A stretch of DNA of 64,000 nucleotides from Variovorax dokdonensis (GTDB lineage: Bacteria > Pseudomonadota > Gammaproteobacteria > Burkholderiales > Burkholderiaceae_C), in assembly GCF_030316895.1 (NCBI RefSeq), contig NZ_JASZYV010000002.1:310001-374000 (forward strand), written 5' to 3'. The translations under genes and the position numbers were made by a program. A model generated the notes under the pieces. It was not told where the DNA came from. It made no database searches and worked only from the letters and a program-made list of their open reading frames with translations. This document shows positions 50,358 through 61,385 of this stretch, piece after piece (positions within the stretch are counted from its first letter, which is position 1; each line of letters starts with the position of its first letter).

Positions 50358-51410
50358 ATGACCCGCTTCATCGACTTTCACGACATGGCGCATCTGGTGC
50401 GGCAACTGGGCGTGCCGCGCGTTTGCCGCGAGATGGGCCGATACATCCGCGAGGACTTCCTGCGCTGGGGTGATTTCCACAAGAGCGCCCGCGTTGCCCA
50501 TCACTCGCCGAGCGGCGTGATCGAACTGATGCCGGTGGCCGACGAATCGCACTACGCCTTCAAGTACGTCAACGGGCACCCGGGCAATCCTGCCCTCAAC
50601 CTGCCGACCGTGATGGCCTTCGGCCTGCTGGCCGATGTCGCCACTGGCCGCCCGGTCCTGCTCAGCGAACTGACGCTCACCACCGCGCTGCGCACGGCCG
50701 CGACCTCGGTACTTGCCGCCGGCGTGTTGGCCCGGCCCGGCGCGAATTCGATGGCGTTGATCGGCAATGGCGCGCAGGCCGAGTTCCAGGCGCTGGCCTT
50801 CATGGACGTGCTTGGCATCCGCGACTTGCGCCTGTTCGACGTGGACGCGCGAGCCACCGACAAGCTGCTGCGCAACCTGGCGCCACACCTGGGCAGCGGC
50901 GGCCTGCGCGCACGCCGCTGTGCCAGCGTGGCCGAGGCAGTGCGGGGTGCCGACATCGTTACCACCATCACGGCGGACAAGCGGCGCGCGACCGTTCTCG
51001 GCGAGGGCCTCGTCGCGCCGGGAACGCACATCAACGCCGTGGGCGGAGACTGCCCCGGCAAGACGGAGCTTTCGGCCGAACTGGTCCGATGTGCCGATGT
51101 CTTCGTCGAATACGAGCCGCAGACCCGTGCCGAGGGCGAGCTTCAGCAGATGCCGGCCGATTTCGCGGTCACCGAACTGTGGGAAGTCCTGGCGGAGCGC
51201 CGCGCTGGCCGCAAGGATGCGAACCAGATCACGCTGTTCGACTCGGTCGGGTTCGCGCTGGAAGACTTGTCCGCGCTTCGATGCGTGAACCAACTGGCGC
51301 GGGAACACGGCGTGGGGCGCGACATCGATCTCGTCCCCACCATGGACGATCCGAAGGACCTTTACGGCTTGGCGATGCGCGGCCATGACGCCGCACGGCT
51401 GGCCGCCTGA
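50358..51410 (+). CDS. ocd: Ornithine cyclodeaminase
   Basis: 350 aa. NAD-dependent conversion of L-ornithine to L-proline and ammonia. The mu-crystallin-fold sequence has LIGNGAQAEFQALAFMDVLG (dinucleotide site), ADIVTTITADKRRATVLGEG and the OCD-specific INAVGGDCPGKTELSAELVR with its catalytic Asp. This last motif distinguishes it from ketimine reductases or alanine dehydrogenases of the same family. ATG 50358 has a good AGGAGAG ribosome site. Together with the next gene it would turn arginine into proline. Confidence 0.92.
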   Translation: MTRFIDFHDMAHLVRQLGVPRVCREMGRYIREDFLRWGDFHKSARVAHHSPSGVIELMPVADESHYAFKYVNGHPGNPALNLPTVMAFGLLADVATGRPVLLSELTLTTALRTAATSVLAAGVLARPGANSMALIGNGAQAEFQALAFMDVLGIRDLRLFDVDARATDKLLRNLAPHLGSGGLRARRCASVAEAVRGADIVTTITADKRRATVLGEGLVAPGTHINAVGGDCPGKTELSAELVRCADVFVEYEPQTRAEGELQQMPADFAVTELWEVLAERRAGRKDANQITLFDSVGFALEDLSALRCVNQLAREHGVGRDIDLVPTMDDPKDLYGLAMRGHDAARLAA

Positions 51411-51435
51411 CGGCAATTGGAAGGGAAGAATGCAC

Positions 51436-52350
51436 ATGCAAGACAAAGCACTGGCCCTGATCGGCGCCGAAGTCGGCGAAGGCGCGAGCGACCCTGGCTG
51501 CAAGTGGGGTGCCCGTGCCCTGCGCGAGCGCGGCCTGGCGGAGTTTCTCGCCCGTCCCGAGCGGCCGGCGGGCTGGTCATCGATGGTGCGTGCCCGATCG
51601 GCCCAAAGCGCGGCGGAACGGCTCGACGCCGTCGCGGCCTTCAGCAGTCGGCTGGCCCAGGCCGTGACGCGCGCGCTGCGGCGTGGAGACCTGCCCGTCG
51701 TGATCGGCGGCGACCATTCCTGCGCCGTGGGCACTTGGAGCGCGGTCGCCCAGGCGCATCGCCCGGGCGGCCCGATCGGCCTGATCTGGGTCGACGCGCA
51801 CCTCGACGCACACACGCCCGCCACTTCGCACACGCAGGCGCCGCACGGCATGCCGGTGGCGGCGCTGCTGGGCCACGGCGCATCGGCGCTGGCGGGCCTG
51901 TACGGCTGGCTCGGCAAGATCCGGCCTGAACACCTGGTCATCGTCGGCGCTCGCAGCTACGAGGCTGGCGAGAAGGCGCTGCTGGAGCGCCTGGGCGTGC
52001 GGATCATGTACATGCCCGAAGTTCAGCGCCGCGGATTCGGCGCCTGCATGGAAGAGGCCATGCAGCGCGTGCGACGCGCCACTTCGGCCTGGGGCCTGAG
52101 CTTCGACCTGGACGCGCTCGATCCGGTCGATGCGCCGGGTACCGGCACGCCGGTCGAATCGGGCATCGGGCTGCAGGCGGCGCTGGACGCGCTTCGCGAC
52201 TGTGCGCGCCAGCCCGGATGCGCGGCGCTGGAGTTGGTCGAATACAACCCGGCGCACGACGTCGATGGCCGTACCGCGCTGGCATCGTTCGCGCTGCTGG
52301 ACGCTGCGACGCCATCGTCCACGGCGCCGCTGCAACGCCTGGTCGCCTGA
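51436..52350 (+). CDS. rocF: Arginase
   Basis: 304 aa ureohydrolase. Splits arginine to ornithine and urea with a Mn2 centre. Metal-ligand motifs are GGDHSCAVGTWSA, WVDAHLDAHTPATSHTQAPH and SFDLDALDPVDAPGTGTPVE. Length and these motifs suit arginase rather than agmatinase, but formiminoglutamase or guanidinobutyrase cannot be fully excluded. Start: AAGGGAAG (51421-51428) is correctly spaced from ATG 51436 and too close to ATG 51430. The ocd gene ends 25 bases upstream. Confidence 0.9.
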   Translation: MQDKALALIGAEVGEGASDPGCKWGARALRERGLAEFLARPERPAGWSSMVRARSAQSAAERLDAVAAFSSRLAQAVTRALRRGDLPVVIGGDHSCAVGTWSAVAQAHRPGGPIGLIWVDAHLDAHTPATSHTQAPHGMPVAALLGHGASALAGLYGWLGKIRPEHLVIVGARSYEAGEKALLERLGVRIMYMPEVQRRGFGACMEEAMQRVRRATSAWGLSFDLDALDPVDAPGTGTPVESGIGLQAALDALRDCARQPGCAALELVEYNPAHDVDGRTALASFALLDAATPSSTAPLQRLVA

Positions 52351-52413
52351 GGCGCTACCCTCCGATCCGCAGGCGACTGCCCGTTGCGGCGGGCGCTGCG
52401 TAAACTCCGCGCC

Positions 52414-53487
52414 ATGGATTTGCCGCTCAACCGGCTGGCCGCGCACCTCGAGAAGGACACGCCCAGGCCGCTTTACACCCTGCATGGCGACGAGCCGCTC
52501 CTCATCCAGGAGGCGGCCGATGCCATCCGCAGCGCGGCGCGCGCCCGTGGCCACACCGAGCGGTCGGTCTACAACGTGGAAGGCGCGCGCTTCGACTGGA
52601 GCGCGGTGCTCGCTGCCGGCGGCGCGATGAGCCTTTTCGCCGACCGCCAACTGGTGGAACTGCGCATTCCTTCGGGCAAGCCGGGCAAGGACGGCAGCGA
52701 GGCCTTGCAGAAGATTGCCGAGTCGGCGCCCGCCAACGAGGACACGCTGACCCTGGTGCTGCTGCCGCGCCTGGATATGACCACCCGCAAGAGCGCCTGG
52801 TTCACCGCCCTTTCGCAAAACGGCGCCGTCGTCCAGGTGGACAGCGTGGAGCGGGGCGCGCTGCCCGAATGGATCGCCCTGCGCCTGTCCCGCCAGGGCC
52901 AACGCGTGATGGCGGGCGAGGAAGGCCAGCGCACGCTGCAGTTCTTCGCCGATCGGGTCGAAGGCAACCTGCTGGCCGCGCACCAGGAGATCCAGAAACT
53001 CGGCCTGCTTCATCCCCAGGGCGAACTCTCGTTCGACCAGGTCGAGGCGGCTGTCAACAACGTCGCGCGCTACGACGTGTTCAAGCTCTCGCACGCGGTG
53101 CTCGGCGGGCAGCCCCAACGGGTTGCCCGAATGCTGGAAGGGCTGCGGGCCGAGGGCGAAGCCGAGGTGCTGGTGCACTACACATTGGCCGAGGACATCC
53201 GTGCGCTCAAGCGGGTGCGCGACGCCGTGGACGGCGGCCGGCCGCTGCCCATGGCGCTGCGCGAGAACCGCGTCTGGGGGCCGCGAGAGCGGGCCTTCGA
53301 GCGCGTGCTGCCGATGCTCGACGGCCGGGTGCTGACCCGTCTGTTGGGCGATGCCCATGTGGTGGACGGCATCGTCAAGGGCCTGCGCCGGCCGGACTGG
53401 CCGGCCGACGGCTGGCAGGCGCTGCATCGCCTGGCATTTCGCCTGTGCATGCTGTGCAAGGCGGACCGGCGGCCGCGCCGGGCCTGA
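52414..53487 (+). CDS. holA: DNA polymerase III delta subunit
   Basis: 357 aa. Clamp-loader subunit that opens the beta clamp. [20 protein letters not shown] near the N-terminus, [20 protein letters not shown], and [20 protein letters not shown] with [18 protein letters not shown] are the family marks. ATG 52414 is favoured over a start at 52384 that gives an unusual basic extension. In its normal neighbourhood before proA. Confidence 0.94.
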   Translation: MDLPLNRLAAHLEKDTPRPLYTLHGDEPLLIQEAADAIRSAARARGHTERSVYNVEGARFDWSAVLAAGGAMSLFADRQLVELRIPSGKPGKDGSEALQKIAESAPANEDTLTLVLLPRLDMTTRKSAWFTALSQNGAVVQVDSVERGALPEWIALRLSRQGQRVMAGEEGQRTLQFFADRVEGNLLAAHQEIQKLGLLHPQGELSFDQVEAAVNNVARYDVFKLSHAVLGGQPQRVARMLEGLRAEGEAEVLVHYTLAEDIRALKRVRDAVDGGRPLPMALRENRVWGPRERAFERVLPMLDGRVLTRLLGDAHVVDGIVKGLRRPDWPADGWQALHRLAFRLCMLCKADRRPRRA

Positions 53488-53539
53488 TCGGCGCGCCCAT
53501 TTCTCCCCTGGCGAGCATCCACCCCCAGCCGGTGGGAAA

Positions 53540-54841
53540 ATGACGGCCATGAACGCCTTCAACGTCGACGAACACATGCAGGCCCTGGGCGCGCAGGCCA
53601 GGCAGGCCGCCGCCCGCATGGCCCGCGCCGATGCCGCCACCAAGAACGCCGCGCTCAAGGCGCTGGCGCGCCGCCTGGGCGACGCCGGACCGGAACTGGC
53701 CGAGGCCAACGCGCGCGATGTCGAGCGCGCGCAGGCCGCCGGCCTGGCGGCGCCGATGGTCGACCGTCTGCGCCTGTCCAGCAAGGTGATCGACACGCTG
53801 ATCCAAGGCTGCCTGCAGCTGGCCGCCATGCCGGACGTGATCGGCGAGATCATCGGCATGCGCCAGCAGCCCACCGGCATCCGCGTCGGCCAGATGCGCG
53901 TGCCGATCGGCGTGTTCGGCATGATCTACGAGAGCCGTCCCAACGTGACCATCGAAGCCGCCAGCCTGGCCATCAAGAGCGGCAACGCCGCCATCCTGCG
54001 TGGCGGCTCGGAGGCCATCGAATCCAACCGGGCCCTGGCGCAAATGGTGGCCGACGCATTGGCCGAGGCCGGCCTGCCGCCCGAGGCGGTGCAACTGGTG
54101 CAGACCACCGACCGCGAGGCGGTGGGCCGCCTGATCGCCATGCCGCAATACGTGGACGTGATCATCCCGCGCGGCGGCAAGGGGCTGATCGAGCGCATCA
54201 GCCGCGATGCGAAGGTGCCGGTCATCAAGCACCTGGACGGCAACTGCCATGTGTTCGTGGATGCCGGTGCCGATCTGGACATGGCCCAGGCCATCGTCGA
54301 CAACGCCAAGACGCAGAAGTACAGCCCCTGCAATGCGGCCGAAGGCCTGCTGGTGGCGCGAAGCGTCGCCGCCGAGTTTCTGCCGAAGATCGGCGCCGTG
54401 TTCGCTGCCAAGGGCGTCGAGATGCGCTGTGACGAGGCGGCAAGCGCCATCCTGCGCGCGCCCGGCGCTCTGCCCGAGGGTGCGAGCGTCGTGCCCGCCC
54501 AGGAGTCCGACTGGTTCGAGGAGTACCTGGCCGCCGTGATCAGCATCAAGGTGGTCGAGGGCGTGGACGAGGCCATCGCGCACATCAACCACTATTCGAG
54601 CCACCACACGGACGCCATCGTCACGCGCGACCACATGCATGCCCAACGGTTCCTGCGCGAAGTCGATTCGGCCAGCGTGATGGTCAATGCCAGCACCCGG
54701 TTTGCCGACGGCTTCGAGTTCGGACTGGGCGCCGAGATCGGCATCAGCACCGACAAGTTCCACGCCCGCGGTCCCGTGGGCATCGAGGGGCTGACTTCGC
54801 TCAAGTACGTCGTGCTGGGCAACGGCGAGCTGAGGCGATGA
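53540..54841 (+). CDS. proA: Glutamate-5-semialdehyde dehydrogenase (gamma-glutamyl phosphate reductase)
   Basis: 433 aa. Proline biosynthesis, NADPH-dependent reduction of gamma-glutamyl phosphate. Aldehyde-dehydrogenase fold with [40 protein letters not shown] and the catalytic Cys in [35 protein letters not shown] near the end is diagnostic. ATG 53540 or ATG 53549 could be used. No proB is in the window. Confidence 0.96.
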   Translation: MTAMNAFNVDEHMQALGAQARQAAARMARADAATKNAALKALARRLGDAGPELAEANARDVERAQAAGLAAPMVDRLRLSSKVIDTLIQGCLQLAAMPDVIGEIIGMRQQPTGIRVGQMRVPIGVFGMIYESRPNVTIEAASLAIKSGNAAILRGGSEAIESNRALAQMVADALAEAGLPPEAVQLVQTTDREAVGRLIAMPQYVDVIIPRGGKGLIERISRDAKVPVIKHLDGNCHVFVDAGADLDMAQAIVDNAKTQKYSPCNAAEGLLVARSVAAEFLPKIGAVFAAKGVEMRCDEAASAILRAPGALPEGASVVPAQESDWFEEYLAAVISIKVVEGVDEAIAHINHYSSHHTDAIVTRDHMHAQRFLREVDSASVMVNASTRFADGFEFGLGAEIGISTDKFHARGPVGIEGLTSLKYVVLGNGELRR

Positions 54842-54919
54842 CCGGCCGGCGTCGGCCGGCAAACAGCCGCCGACATACGTGCAAGCGATAAGAAACAGGG
54901 CCAGGGAGGCCCGTCAGTC

Positions 54920-56386
54920 ATGAAGATCATCATCCTGGGGGCGGGCCGCATCGGGGAGAGCGTGGCCGGTACGCTGGTCTCGGAGCGCAACGAAATCACC
55001 GTCATCGACACCGACCCGCAGCGCCTGCGCGAGTTGGAGGAGCGCTTCGAGCTGCGCGGCGTGCGCGGCAGCGGCATCGAGCCCGACGTGCTCGCCGAGG
55101 CGGGCGCACGCGATGCGGACATGCTGATCGCCTGCGCCGCGCTGGACGAGACCAACCTCGTGTGCTGCAAGCTGGCACACCAGTTGTTCAACGTTCCGAC
55201 GCGCATCGCCCGCGTGCGTTCCCCCAGCTACCGCGCCGACGATGCGCTGCTGGGCAAGGAAGGTTTTGCGGTCGATCGCGTCATCTGCCCCGAGGAATCG
55301 CTCACGCGCTACATCGGCAAGCTGGTCGAGTATCCCGAGGCGCTTCAGGTGCGCGAGTTCGCGGGCGGCCTGGCATGCCTGGTGTCCGTGCGGGCCGTGG
55401 CCGGCGCGCCGCTGGTTCGCCACAGCATTGCCGAGTTGCGCGACCGAGTGCCCGACGCCGACATGCGCATCGTGGCCATCTATCGCCGGCTGCTCGACCA
55501 GCCCGACCGCTTCATCGTCTGCGAAGGCAGCACGCGGATCGAGCCCGGCGACGAAGTCTTCGTGCTGGCGGCACGCGAGCACCTCAAGTCGGTGCTCTCT
55601 GCATTGCACCGGCACCAGGACGACACGCGGCGCGAGGTCACGCGCATCATGATCGCCGGCGGGGGGCGCGTGGGCATGCGCCTGGCGCGGCAACTCGTGG
55701 AAAGCGGTCGCGATATCCAGCTCAAGGTCCTGGAGCGCGACGCCCAGCGCTGCGTGACGCTCGCGTCCGAGTTGCCTTCGAGCGTGCTGGTGCTTCATGC
55801 GGACGGTACCGACGAAGACCTCCTGGATGACGAAGGCATCGAGCAGATCGACCTGTTCCTCGCGCTGACCAACGACGACGAGAACAACATCATGGCCAGC
55901 CTGCTGGCCAAGCGACTGGGCGCATCGCGCGTGCTGGCACTGATCAATCGCCGCAGCTATGCCGACCTGATGCACGGCACGCAGATCGACATCGCGCTGT
56001 CGCCCGCGCAGACGATGCTGGGCGAGTTGCTCACCTACGTTCGGCGCGGCGATGTACAGGCGGTGCACAGCCTGCGCCGCGGACTGGCAGAGGCGCTGGA
56101 GATCGTGGCGCGAGGCGATCGCAAGACCTCACGCGTCGTGGGGCGCTCCATCGACGAGATCGACCTGCCCAAGGGGGCGCAGTTCGGCCTGATCATGCGA
56201 GGCCTGCCAGATGCCGATGCACTGGCCGATGCCGAGCCCGTCGGCGAGCAGGCCGCGCCTCAAGTCATCATCCCGCGTGGCAACACCGTCATCGAAAGCA
56301 ATGACCACGTCGTGATCTTCATTCCGCGCAAGCGCCAGGTGCGGGAGGTGGAAAAGCTGTTCCGCGTCAGCGCCACCTTCTTCTGA
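54920..56386 (+). CDS. trkA: Trk potassium uptake regulatory subunit TrkA
   Basis: 488 aa. Cytoplasmic NAD(H)-binding gating protein of the Trk K+ system. Two RCK halves: the first Rossmann is IIILGAGRIGESVAGTLVSE, the second IMIAGGGRVGMRLARQLVES, each followed by a TrkA_C domain (VRAVAGAPLVRHSIAELRDR in the first). It is about 30 residues longer than E. coli TrkA, partly from a loop near residue 435. 14 bases before trkH. Confidence 0.94.
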   Translation: MKIIILGAGRIGESVAGTLVSERNEITVIDTDPQRLRELEERFELRGVRGSGIEPDVLAEAGARDADMLIACAALDETNLVCCKLAHQLFNVPTRIARVRSPSYRADDALLGKEGFAVDRVICPEESLTRYIGKLVEYPEALQVREFAGGLACLVSVRAVAGAPLVRHSIAELRDRVPDADMRIVAIYRRLLDQPDRFIVCEGSTRIEPGDEVFVLAAREHLKSVLSALHRHQDDTRREVTRIMIAGGGRVGMRLARQLVESGRDIQLKVLERDAQRCVTLASELPSSVLVLHADGTDEDLLDDEGIEQIDLFLALTNDDENNIMASLLAKRLGASRVLALINRRSYADLMHGTQIDIALSPAQTMLGELLTYVRRGDVQAVHSLRRGLAEALEIVARGDRKTSRVVGRSIDEIDLPKGAQFGLIMRGLPDADALADAEPVGEQAAPQVIIPRGNTVIESNDHVVIFIPRKRQVREVEKLFRVSATFF

Positions 56387-56400
56387 GGCCGAGCCGCGAA

Positions 56401-57879
56401 ATGAGTGCGTTGACGACCCACTTCCTGCCGGTCCTTCGGGTCATGGGTGTGCTGCTGACCTTCTTTGCGCTTGGCGTGGCATTGCCGCTGGGCATCTCGT
56501 GGACGCATTCGGACGGGCTGCACGCGATCTGGGCGCAAGCGGGCGCTGGCACGCTGCTGTGCGGCGTGCTGCTTTGGGTCGGCCTGCGGCGCCACAAGCG
56601 CGAGCTGCATCCGCGCCACGGCATCATCCTGGTATCGCTGGTGTGGGTGGTGCTGCCGTTGTTCGCATCGTGGCCCATCCGCGAAGCGCTCGCCGCGGTC
56701 GGCCGGCCGATCTCTTTCAGCGGCGCCTACTTCGAGGCGGTATCGGGCCTGACCACCACGGGCGCCACAGTGCTGACCGGGCTCGACACGCTGCCGGTGT
56801 CCATCAATGTCTGGCGCACCTTCATGCAGTGGCTGGGCGGCATGGGCATCCTGGTGCTGGCGGTGGCCATCCTGCCCTTGCTGGGCGTGGGCGGCAGCCA
56901 GCTGTTCAAGGCCGAAGTGGCTGGCCCGATCAAGGACAACCGCCTCACTCCGCGCATCACCGACACGGCCAAGGGCCTGTGGGGCATCTACGCCGCCCTC
57001 TCGCTGGCCTGCGCACTGGCCTACTGGGCAGGCGGCATGACGCCCATCGATGCCGTCATGCACATGTTCAGCACGGTGAGCCTGGGTGGGCTTTCATCGC
57101 ACGACACCAGCTTCGGCCATTTCGGATCCCCCTTACTCGAGGCGATCTCGGTGGGCTTCATGCTGGTGGCCAGCTGCAACTTCGCGCTGTACTTCACCGC
57201 CATGCGCAAGGGTCACTGGCGGGGCTTCTGGCGCGATCCCGAAATGCGCGCAACGCTGGTAGCGCTGATCGGCGGAGGCTTGGTGGTCTCTGCCGTGCTG
57301 TGGTTCAAGAATGTCTATGGCCTGCTCGAAGCGCTGCGCCTGGGCTTCTTCCATGCGGTTTCGATCGGCAGCACCACCGGCTATGCCACGGTGGACTATC
57401 TGGCCTGGCCGGTGTTTGCGCCGATGTTCATGCTGCTGCTGTCGGGCATCGCCACCAGCGCAGGCTCCACCGGCTGTGGCATCAAGATGGTGCGGGTGCT
57501 GATCCTGCTCAAGCAGGCCGGGCGCGAGATGAGGCGACTGGTACATCCGCGCGCGGTTCAGCCCGTCAAGCTGGGCGACAAGGTGGTGGACGATCGCGTG
57601 ATCTTCGCCGTGCTGGCGTTCATGCTGGTCTATGGCGTGACCATCATTTCGCTGGCCATGCTGCTGGTGCTGGCCGACGTCGATCCGGTGACCGCCTTCA
57701 GCGCCGTGATCGCGAGCGTGAACTGCATGGGGCCGGGCCTGGGGTCGGTCGGCCCTGCGGCGCACTACGGCGTGCTGACCGACGCCCAACTGTGGGTGTG
57801 CACCCTGGCGATGGTGCTGGGCCGACTGGAACTGCTGAGCTTCATCGCCTTGCTGACACCGTCGTTCTGGCGGCGCTGA
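56401..57879 (+). CDS. trkH: Trk potassium uptake membrane subunit TrkH
   Basis: 492 aa membrane protein with about ten hydrophobic segments and four pore-loop motifs: AVSGLTTTGATVL, STVSLGGLSSHD, VSIGSTTGYATVDY and SVNCMGPGLGSVGP. These carry the selectivity-filter Gly residues. It forms the K+ channel gated by TrkA. A GC hairpin (GCGCC, CGGG, GGCGC at 57890-57903) lies 11 bases after the stop and may mark the transcript end. Confidence 0.95.
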   Translation: MSALTTHFLPVLRVMGVLLTFFALGVALPLGISWTHSDGLHAIWAQAGAGTLLCGVLLWVGLRRHKRELHPRHGIILVSLVWVVLPLFASWPIREALAAVGRPISFSGAYFEAVSGLTTTGATVLTGLDTLPVSINVWRTFMQWLGGMGILVLAVAILPLLGVGGSQLFKAEVAGPIKDNRLTPRITDTAKGLWGIYAALSLACALAYWAGGMTPIDAVMHMFSTVSLGGLSSHDTSFGHFGSPLLEAISVGFMLVASCNFALYFTAMRKGHWRGFWRDPEMRATLVALIGGGLVVSAVLWFKNVYGLLEALRLGFFHAVSIGSTTGYATVDYLAWPVFAPMFMLLLSGIATSAGSTGCGIKMVRVLILLKQAGREMRRLVHPRAVQPVKLGDKVVDDRVIFAVLAFMLVYGVTIISLAMLLVLADVDPVTAFSAVIASVNCMGPGLGSVGPAAHYGVLTDAQLWVCTLAMVLGRLELLSFIALLTPSFWRR

Positions 57880-57952
57880 CCCCGCTTTTGCGCCCGGGGG
57901 CGCCACCCGGCCGGCGCGCCCTCTTGCCATGGAGCCGGTCATCCCCAAATCC

Positions 57953-57958
57953 TACAAT
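57953..57958 (+). promoter_or_regulatory. -10 candidate for gshA
   Basis: TACAAT in the 133-base gap after trkH, 54 bases before the gshA ATG. The -35 region (TGGAGC at 57930-57935, 17 bases away) is weak. Confidence 0.35.
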
Positions 57959-58012
57959 GGCCCCCCGGTTTCCTGCCGCACACTCCACACAACAAGCTCA
58001 CAAGGCCGCCGC

Positions 58013-59302
58013 ATGGTTCCCCATCTCGTCACCGCCCTGACCGGACCGATCAACGAACTCGAGCAGCGCATCCTGGATTCGATGCCTGCCATCGAGCGCT
58101 GGTTCCGTCTGGAGTGGATGGAGCACACCCCCCCGTTCTACAGCTCGGCCGACATCCGCAATGCCGGCTTCAAGCTGGCGCCGGTGGACACCAACCTGTA
58201 TCCCAACGGCTGGAACAACCTGACGCGCGAGACCCTGCCCCTGGCGGTGCAGGCCGCACAGGCAGCGATCGAGAAGATCTGTCCGGAAGCGCGCAACCTG
58301 CTCGTCATTCCCGAAAACAACGCCAACAGCACCTTCTATCTGGCCAACGTGGCGCAACTGGTGCGCATCTTCCAGATGGCGGGCTTGAATGTGCGGGTCG
58401 GCTCCATCGACCCGGCCATCAAGTCGCCCAAGAAGATCGAGCTGCCGCACGGCGAAACCGTGTGCCTGGAACCCGTGGTTCGCAGCCGTCGTCGCCTGGG
58501 CCTGAAGAACTTCGATCCGTGCACCATCCTGCTCAACAGCGATCTGTCGGCCGGTGCCCCGGGCATTCTTGAGGATCTGTACGAACAATACCTGCTGCCG
58601 CCGCTGCATGCGGGCTGGTCGGTGCGCCGCAAGAGCAAGCACTTTCGCAGCTACGAAGAAGTCTCCAAGCGCTTCGGCAAGCTGCTGGGCATCGATCCCT
58701 GGCTGATCCACCCGCTGTTCAGCCACGCCGAAGGTGTCAACCTGGCGGCCGGCAAGGGCCTGGAAGAGCTTGAAAGCCACTGCGATGCGCTGCTGACGAA
58801 GATCAGGCGCAAGTACAAGGAATACGGCATCAACGAAAAGCCGTTCGTCATCGTCAAGCCCGATAACGGCACGAACGGCGTGGGCGTGGTGACGGTGCGC
58901 GACGTGAAGGACCTCAAGACGCTGGCGCGCAAGCCTCGCGCCGAGGCCGCGGACGGCCCGCCGCAGATCGACGAAGTGATCGTCCAGGAAGGCGTGCTCA
59001 CCCGCGAACGGGTGCACAACAGCGTGGCCGAGCCGGTCGTCTACATGATGGATCGCTACGTGGTGGGCGGCTTCTACCGCGTCCACGCCGGCCGCGACGA
59101 AGACGAAAGCCTCGATTCGCCGGCCGCGAGCTATGTGCCACTGGCGTTTTCGGAGAGTGTGCACTTACCGCAACCTGGTGCGAAGCCCGGCGCGAGCGCA
59201 CCGAATCGCTTCTACATGTATGGCGTGATCGGACGCCTGGCGATGGTGGCGGCCAGCTACGAGCTCGAGGCCACCGACCCCGAAGCCGAGGTCTACGCCT
59301 GA
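58013..59302 (+). CDS. gshA: Glutamate-cysteine ligase (proteobacterial ATP-grasp type)
   Basis: 429 aa. First step of glutathione synthesis. It belongs to the GshA type typical of Betaproteobacteria, not the E. coli type: RNAGFKLAPVDTNLYPNGWN, LLVIPENNANSTFYLANVAQ, LLNSDLSAGAPGILEDLYEQ and FVIVKPDNGTNGVGVVTVRD. ATG 58013 has AAGG 7 bases upstream and matches the family start (MVPHLVTALTGP); an in-frame start at 57929 is rejected. The gshB gene lies three genes downstream. Confidence 0.95.
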   Translation: MVPHLVTALTGPINELEQRILDSMPAIERWFRLEWMEHTPPFYSSADIRNAGFKLAPVDTNLYPNGWNNLTRETLPLAVQAAQAAIEKICPEARNLLVIPENNANSTFYLANVAQLVRIFQMAGLNVRVGSIDPAIKSPKKIELPHGETVCLEPVVRSRRRLGLKNFDPCTILLNSDLSAGAPGILEDLYEQYLLPPLHAGWSVRRKSKHFRSYEEVSKRFGKLLGIDPWLIHPLFSHAEGVNLAAGKGLEELESHCDALLTKIRRKYKEYGINEKPFVIVKPDNGTNGVGVVTVRDVKDLKTLARKPRAEAADGPPQIDEVIVQEGVLTRERVHNSVAEPVVYMMDRYVVGGFYRVHAGRDEDESLDSPAASYVPLAFSESVHLPQPGAKPGASAPNRFYMYGVIGRLAMVAASYELEATDPEAEVYA

Positions 59303-59439
59303 GCTGAGCTCCGGCCGGGCGGCGTTGGCGCGGCCTTTGCAACGCGGCACAATAGCCGGCATCTCAGTACTACCCGCGGACAAAAAGTCGAACGCATGGA
59401 CCCGCGGGCCTGCGTGCCGCCCTTGAAATTCGCACGCAC

Positions 59440-61317
59440 GTGTCTTCTTCCAGCACCAAATCCGTCCCATCCGCCGCGCTGATCCTGGCGGCCATCGGCG
59501 TCGTCTATGGCGACATCGGCACCAGCGTGCTGTATGCGACCAAGGAGGTCTTCAGCCACGATCGGGTGATGTTCACCGTCGACAACGTCTACGGCATCCT
59601 GTCGATGTTCTTCTGGACGCTGACGATCATCGTCTCGCTCAAGTACGTCGTCCTGGTGCTGCGCGCCGACAACGAAGGCGAAGGCGGCCTCGTGGCGATG
59701 CTGGCCCTGGCCTCGCGCGCGGTGGCCGACCGCCCCCGCCTGCGCCACGTCCTTCTGGTGATGGGCATCTTCGGCACTTCGCTGTTCTATGGCGATGGCG
59801 TCATCACCCCGGCCATTTCGGTGCTCTCTGCCGTGGAGGGCCTGGAAGTCGTCTCGCCCCACTTCACCGAATACGTGGTGCCGATCACCTTGGTGGTTCT
59901 GTTCTGCCTTTTCGCGGTCCAGAAGCACGGCACCAGCGGCATCGGCAAGTTCTTCGGGCCGATCACGCTCGTGTGGTTCATCTCGATCGCCGTGCTGGGC
60001 GTGTTGCAGATCGTCACGCACCCCGAGATCCTGTGGGCGCTGAGCCCGCACTACGCGCTGCGCTTCATCTGGGAGAACCCGGGCACGAGCTTCCTCATCC
60101 TGGGCGCGACGGTGCTGTGCGTGACCGGGGCGGAGGCGCTCTATGCCGACCTCGGCCACTTCGGCAAGGGGCCGATCCGCATTGCGTGGTTTTCCATCGT
60201 GATGCCTGCGCTCACCCTCAACTACTTCGGGCAGGGCGCACTGCTGCTGCGCGATCCGGCGGCGGTGAAGAATCCCTTCTACATGATGATGCCCGAGTGG
60301 GCCGTCATGCCGATGGTGGTGATGGCCACCATGGCCACGGTGATCGCGTCGCAGGCGCTGATCACCGGCGCATTCAGCGTCACGCGCCAGGTGATCCAGC
60401 TGGGATTCCTGCCGCGCCTGAACATCGAGCACACCAGCGTGCGCTCGACCGGGCAGATCTACATTCCGTTCGTCAACTGGGGACTGTTCGCGGCGATCGT
60501 GCTGGCAGTGGTCATGTTCCGCAGCTCGAGCAACCTGGCCGCGGCCTACGGCATCGCCGTGACCACCGACATGATGATCACGACGGTGCTGACCTTCTTC
60601 GTGATCCGCTACGCCTGGAAGCTGCCGCTTTTTCTGTGCGTGGTCGCGACCTCTGCGTTCTTCGTGGTCGACTTCGCGTTCTGGGCGTCGAACCTGCTCA
60701 AGCTCTTCGAGGGCGGCTGGTTCCCGCTGCTCATCGGCGGCGTGGTCTTCACGCTGATGATCACCTGGAAAGAGGGCCGCCGCCTCATGCACGATGCCCA
60801 GCGCAACGATGCCATCGATCTGCGGGCCTTCCTCGATTCGGTCTTCGTCAACCCGCCGGCGCGGGTGGAAGGCACGGCGGTGTTCCTCACGGCCGATCCG
60901 GGCATCGTGCCCAATGCGCTGCTCCACAACCTCAAGCACAACAAGGTGCTGCACGAGCAGAACCTGTTCGTCACGGTCAAGAACCACGAGGTGCCCTGGA
61001 TCCCGATGGACAAGCGCATCGAGATGGAGCCGCTGGGCCACCACTGCTGGCAGGTCAAGGTCAACTATGGCTTCAAGAACGACATCGACCTGCCCAGCGC
61101 ACTCGAAGGTGCGCGCCTTCGCGGCTGTCAGCTCGACAACATGACGACCAGCTACTTCCTGTCGCGCGACGTGGTCATCCCGACACTGGGCAGTGGCATG
61201 GCGCCGTGGCGCGAGAAGCTGTTCGCGCAGATGCACCACAACGCCAGTGGCGTGGCGCACTTCCTGAGCCTGCCGAACAACGCGGTGGTGGAGTTGGGCT
61301 CCAAGATCGAGATCTAG
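59440..61317 (+). CDS. kup: KUP-family potassium transporter
   Basis: 625 aa. Low-affinity K+/H+ symporter with about twelve hydrophobic segments in the first 440 residues and a C-terminal cytoplasmic domain. The N-terminus [20 protein letters not shown] and FFGTS-like [20 protein letters not shown] are family hallmarks. GTG 59440 is used; no ATG is near. The sequence GCCCGC/GCGGGC (61317-61337) after the stop may form a hairpin. Confidence 0.95.
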   Translation: MSSSSTKSVPSAALILAAIGVVYGDIGTSVLYATKEVFSHDRVMFTVDNVYGILSMFFWTLTIIVSLKYVVLVLRADNEGEGGLVAMLALASRAVADRPRLRHVLLVMGIFGTSLFYGDGVITPAISVLSAVEGLEVVSPHFTEYVVPITLVVLFCLFAVQKHGTSGIGKFFGPITLVWFISIAVLGVLQIVTHPEILWALSPHYALRFIWENPGTSFLILGATVLCVTGAEALYADLGHFGKGPIRIAWFSIVMPALTLNYFGQGALLLRDPAAVKNPFYMMMPEWAVMPMVVMATMATVIASQALITGAFSVTRQVIQLGFLPRLNIEHTSVRSTGQIYIPFVNWGLFAAIVLAVVMFRSSSNLAAAYGIAVTTDMMITTVLTFFVIRYAWKLPLFLCVVATSAFFVVDFAFWASNLLKLFEGGWFPLLIGGVVFTLMITWKEGRRLMHDAQRNDAIDLRAFLDSVFVNPPARVEGTAVFLTADPGIVPNALLHNLKHNKVLHEQNLFVTVKNHEVPWIPMDKRIEMEPLGHHCWQVKVNYGFKNDIDLPSALEGARLRGCQLDNMTTSYFLSRDVVIPTLGSGMAPWREKLFAQMHHNASGVAHFLSLPNNAVVELGSKIEI

Positions 61318-61385
61318 CCCGCATCGCCGAGGCGGGCTTGCCCCTGCCGCGGCGGGGAGCGGGCCGGGGTTGCACAATCGCGGCC

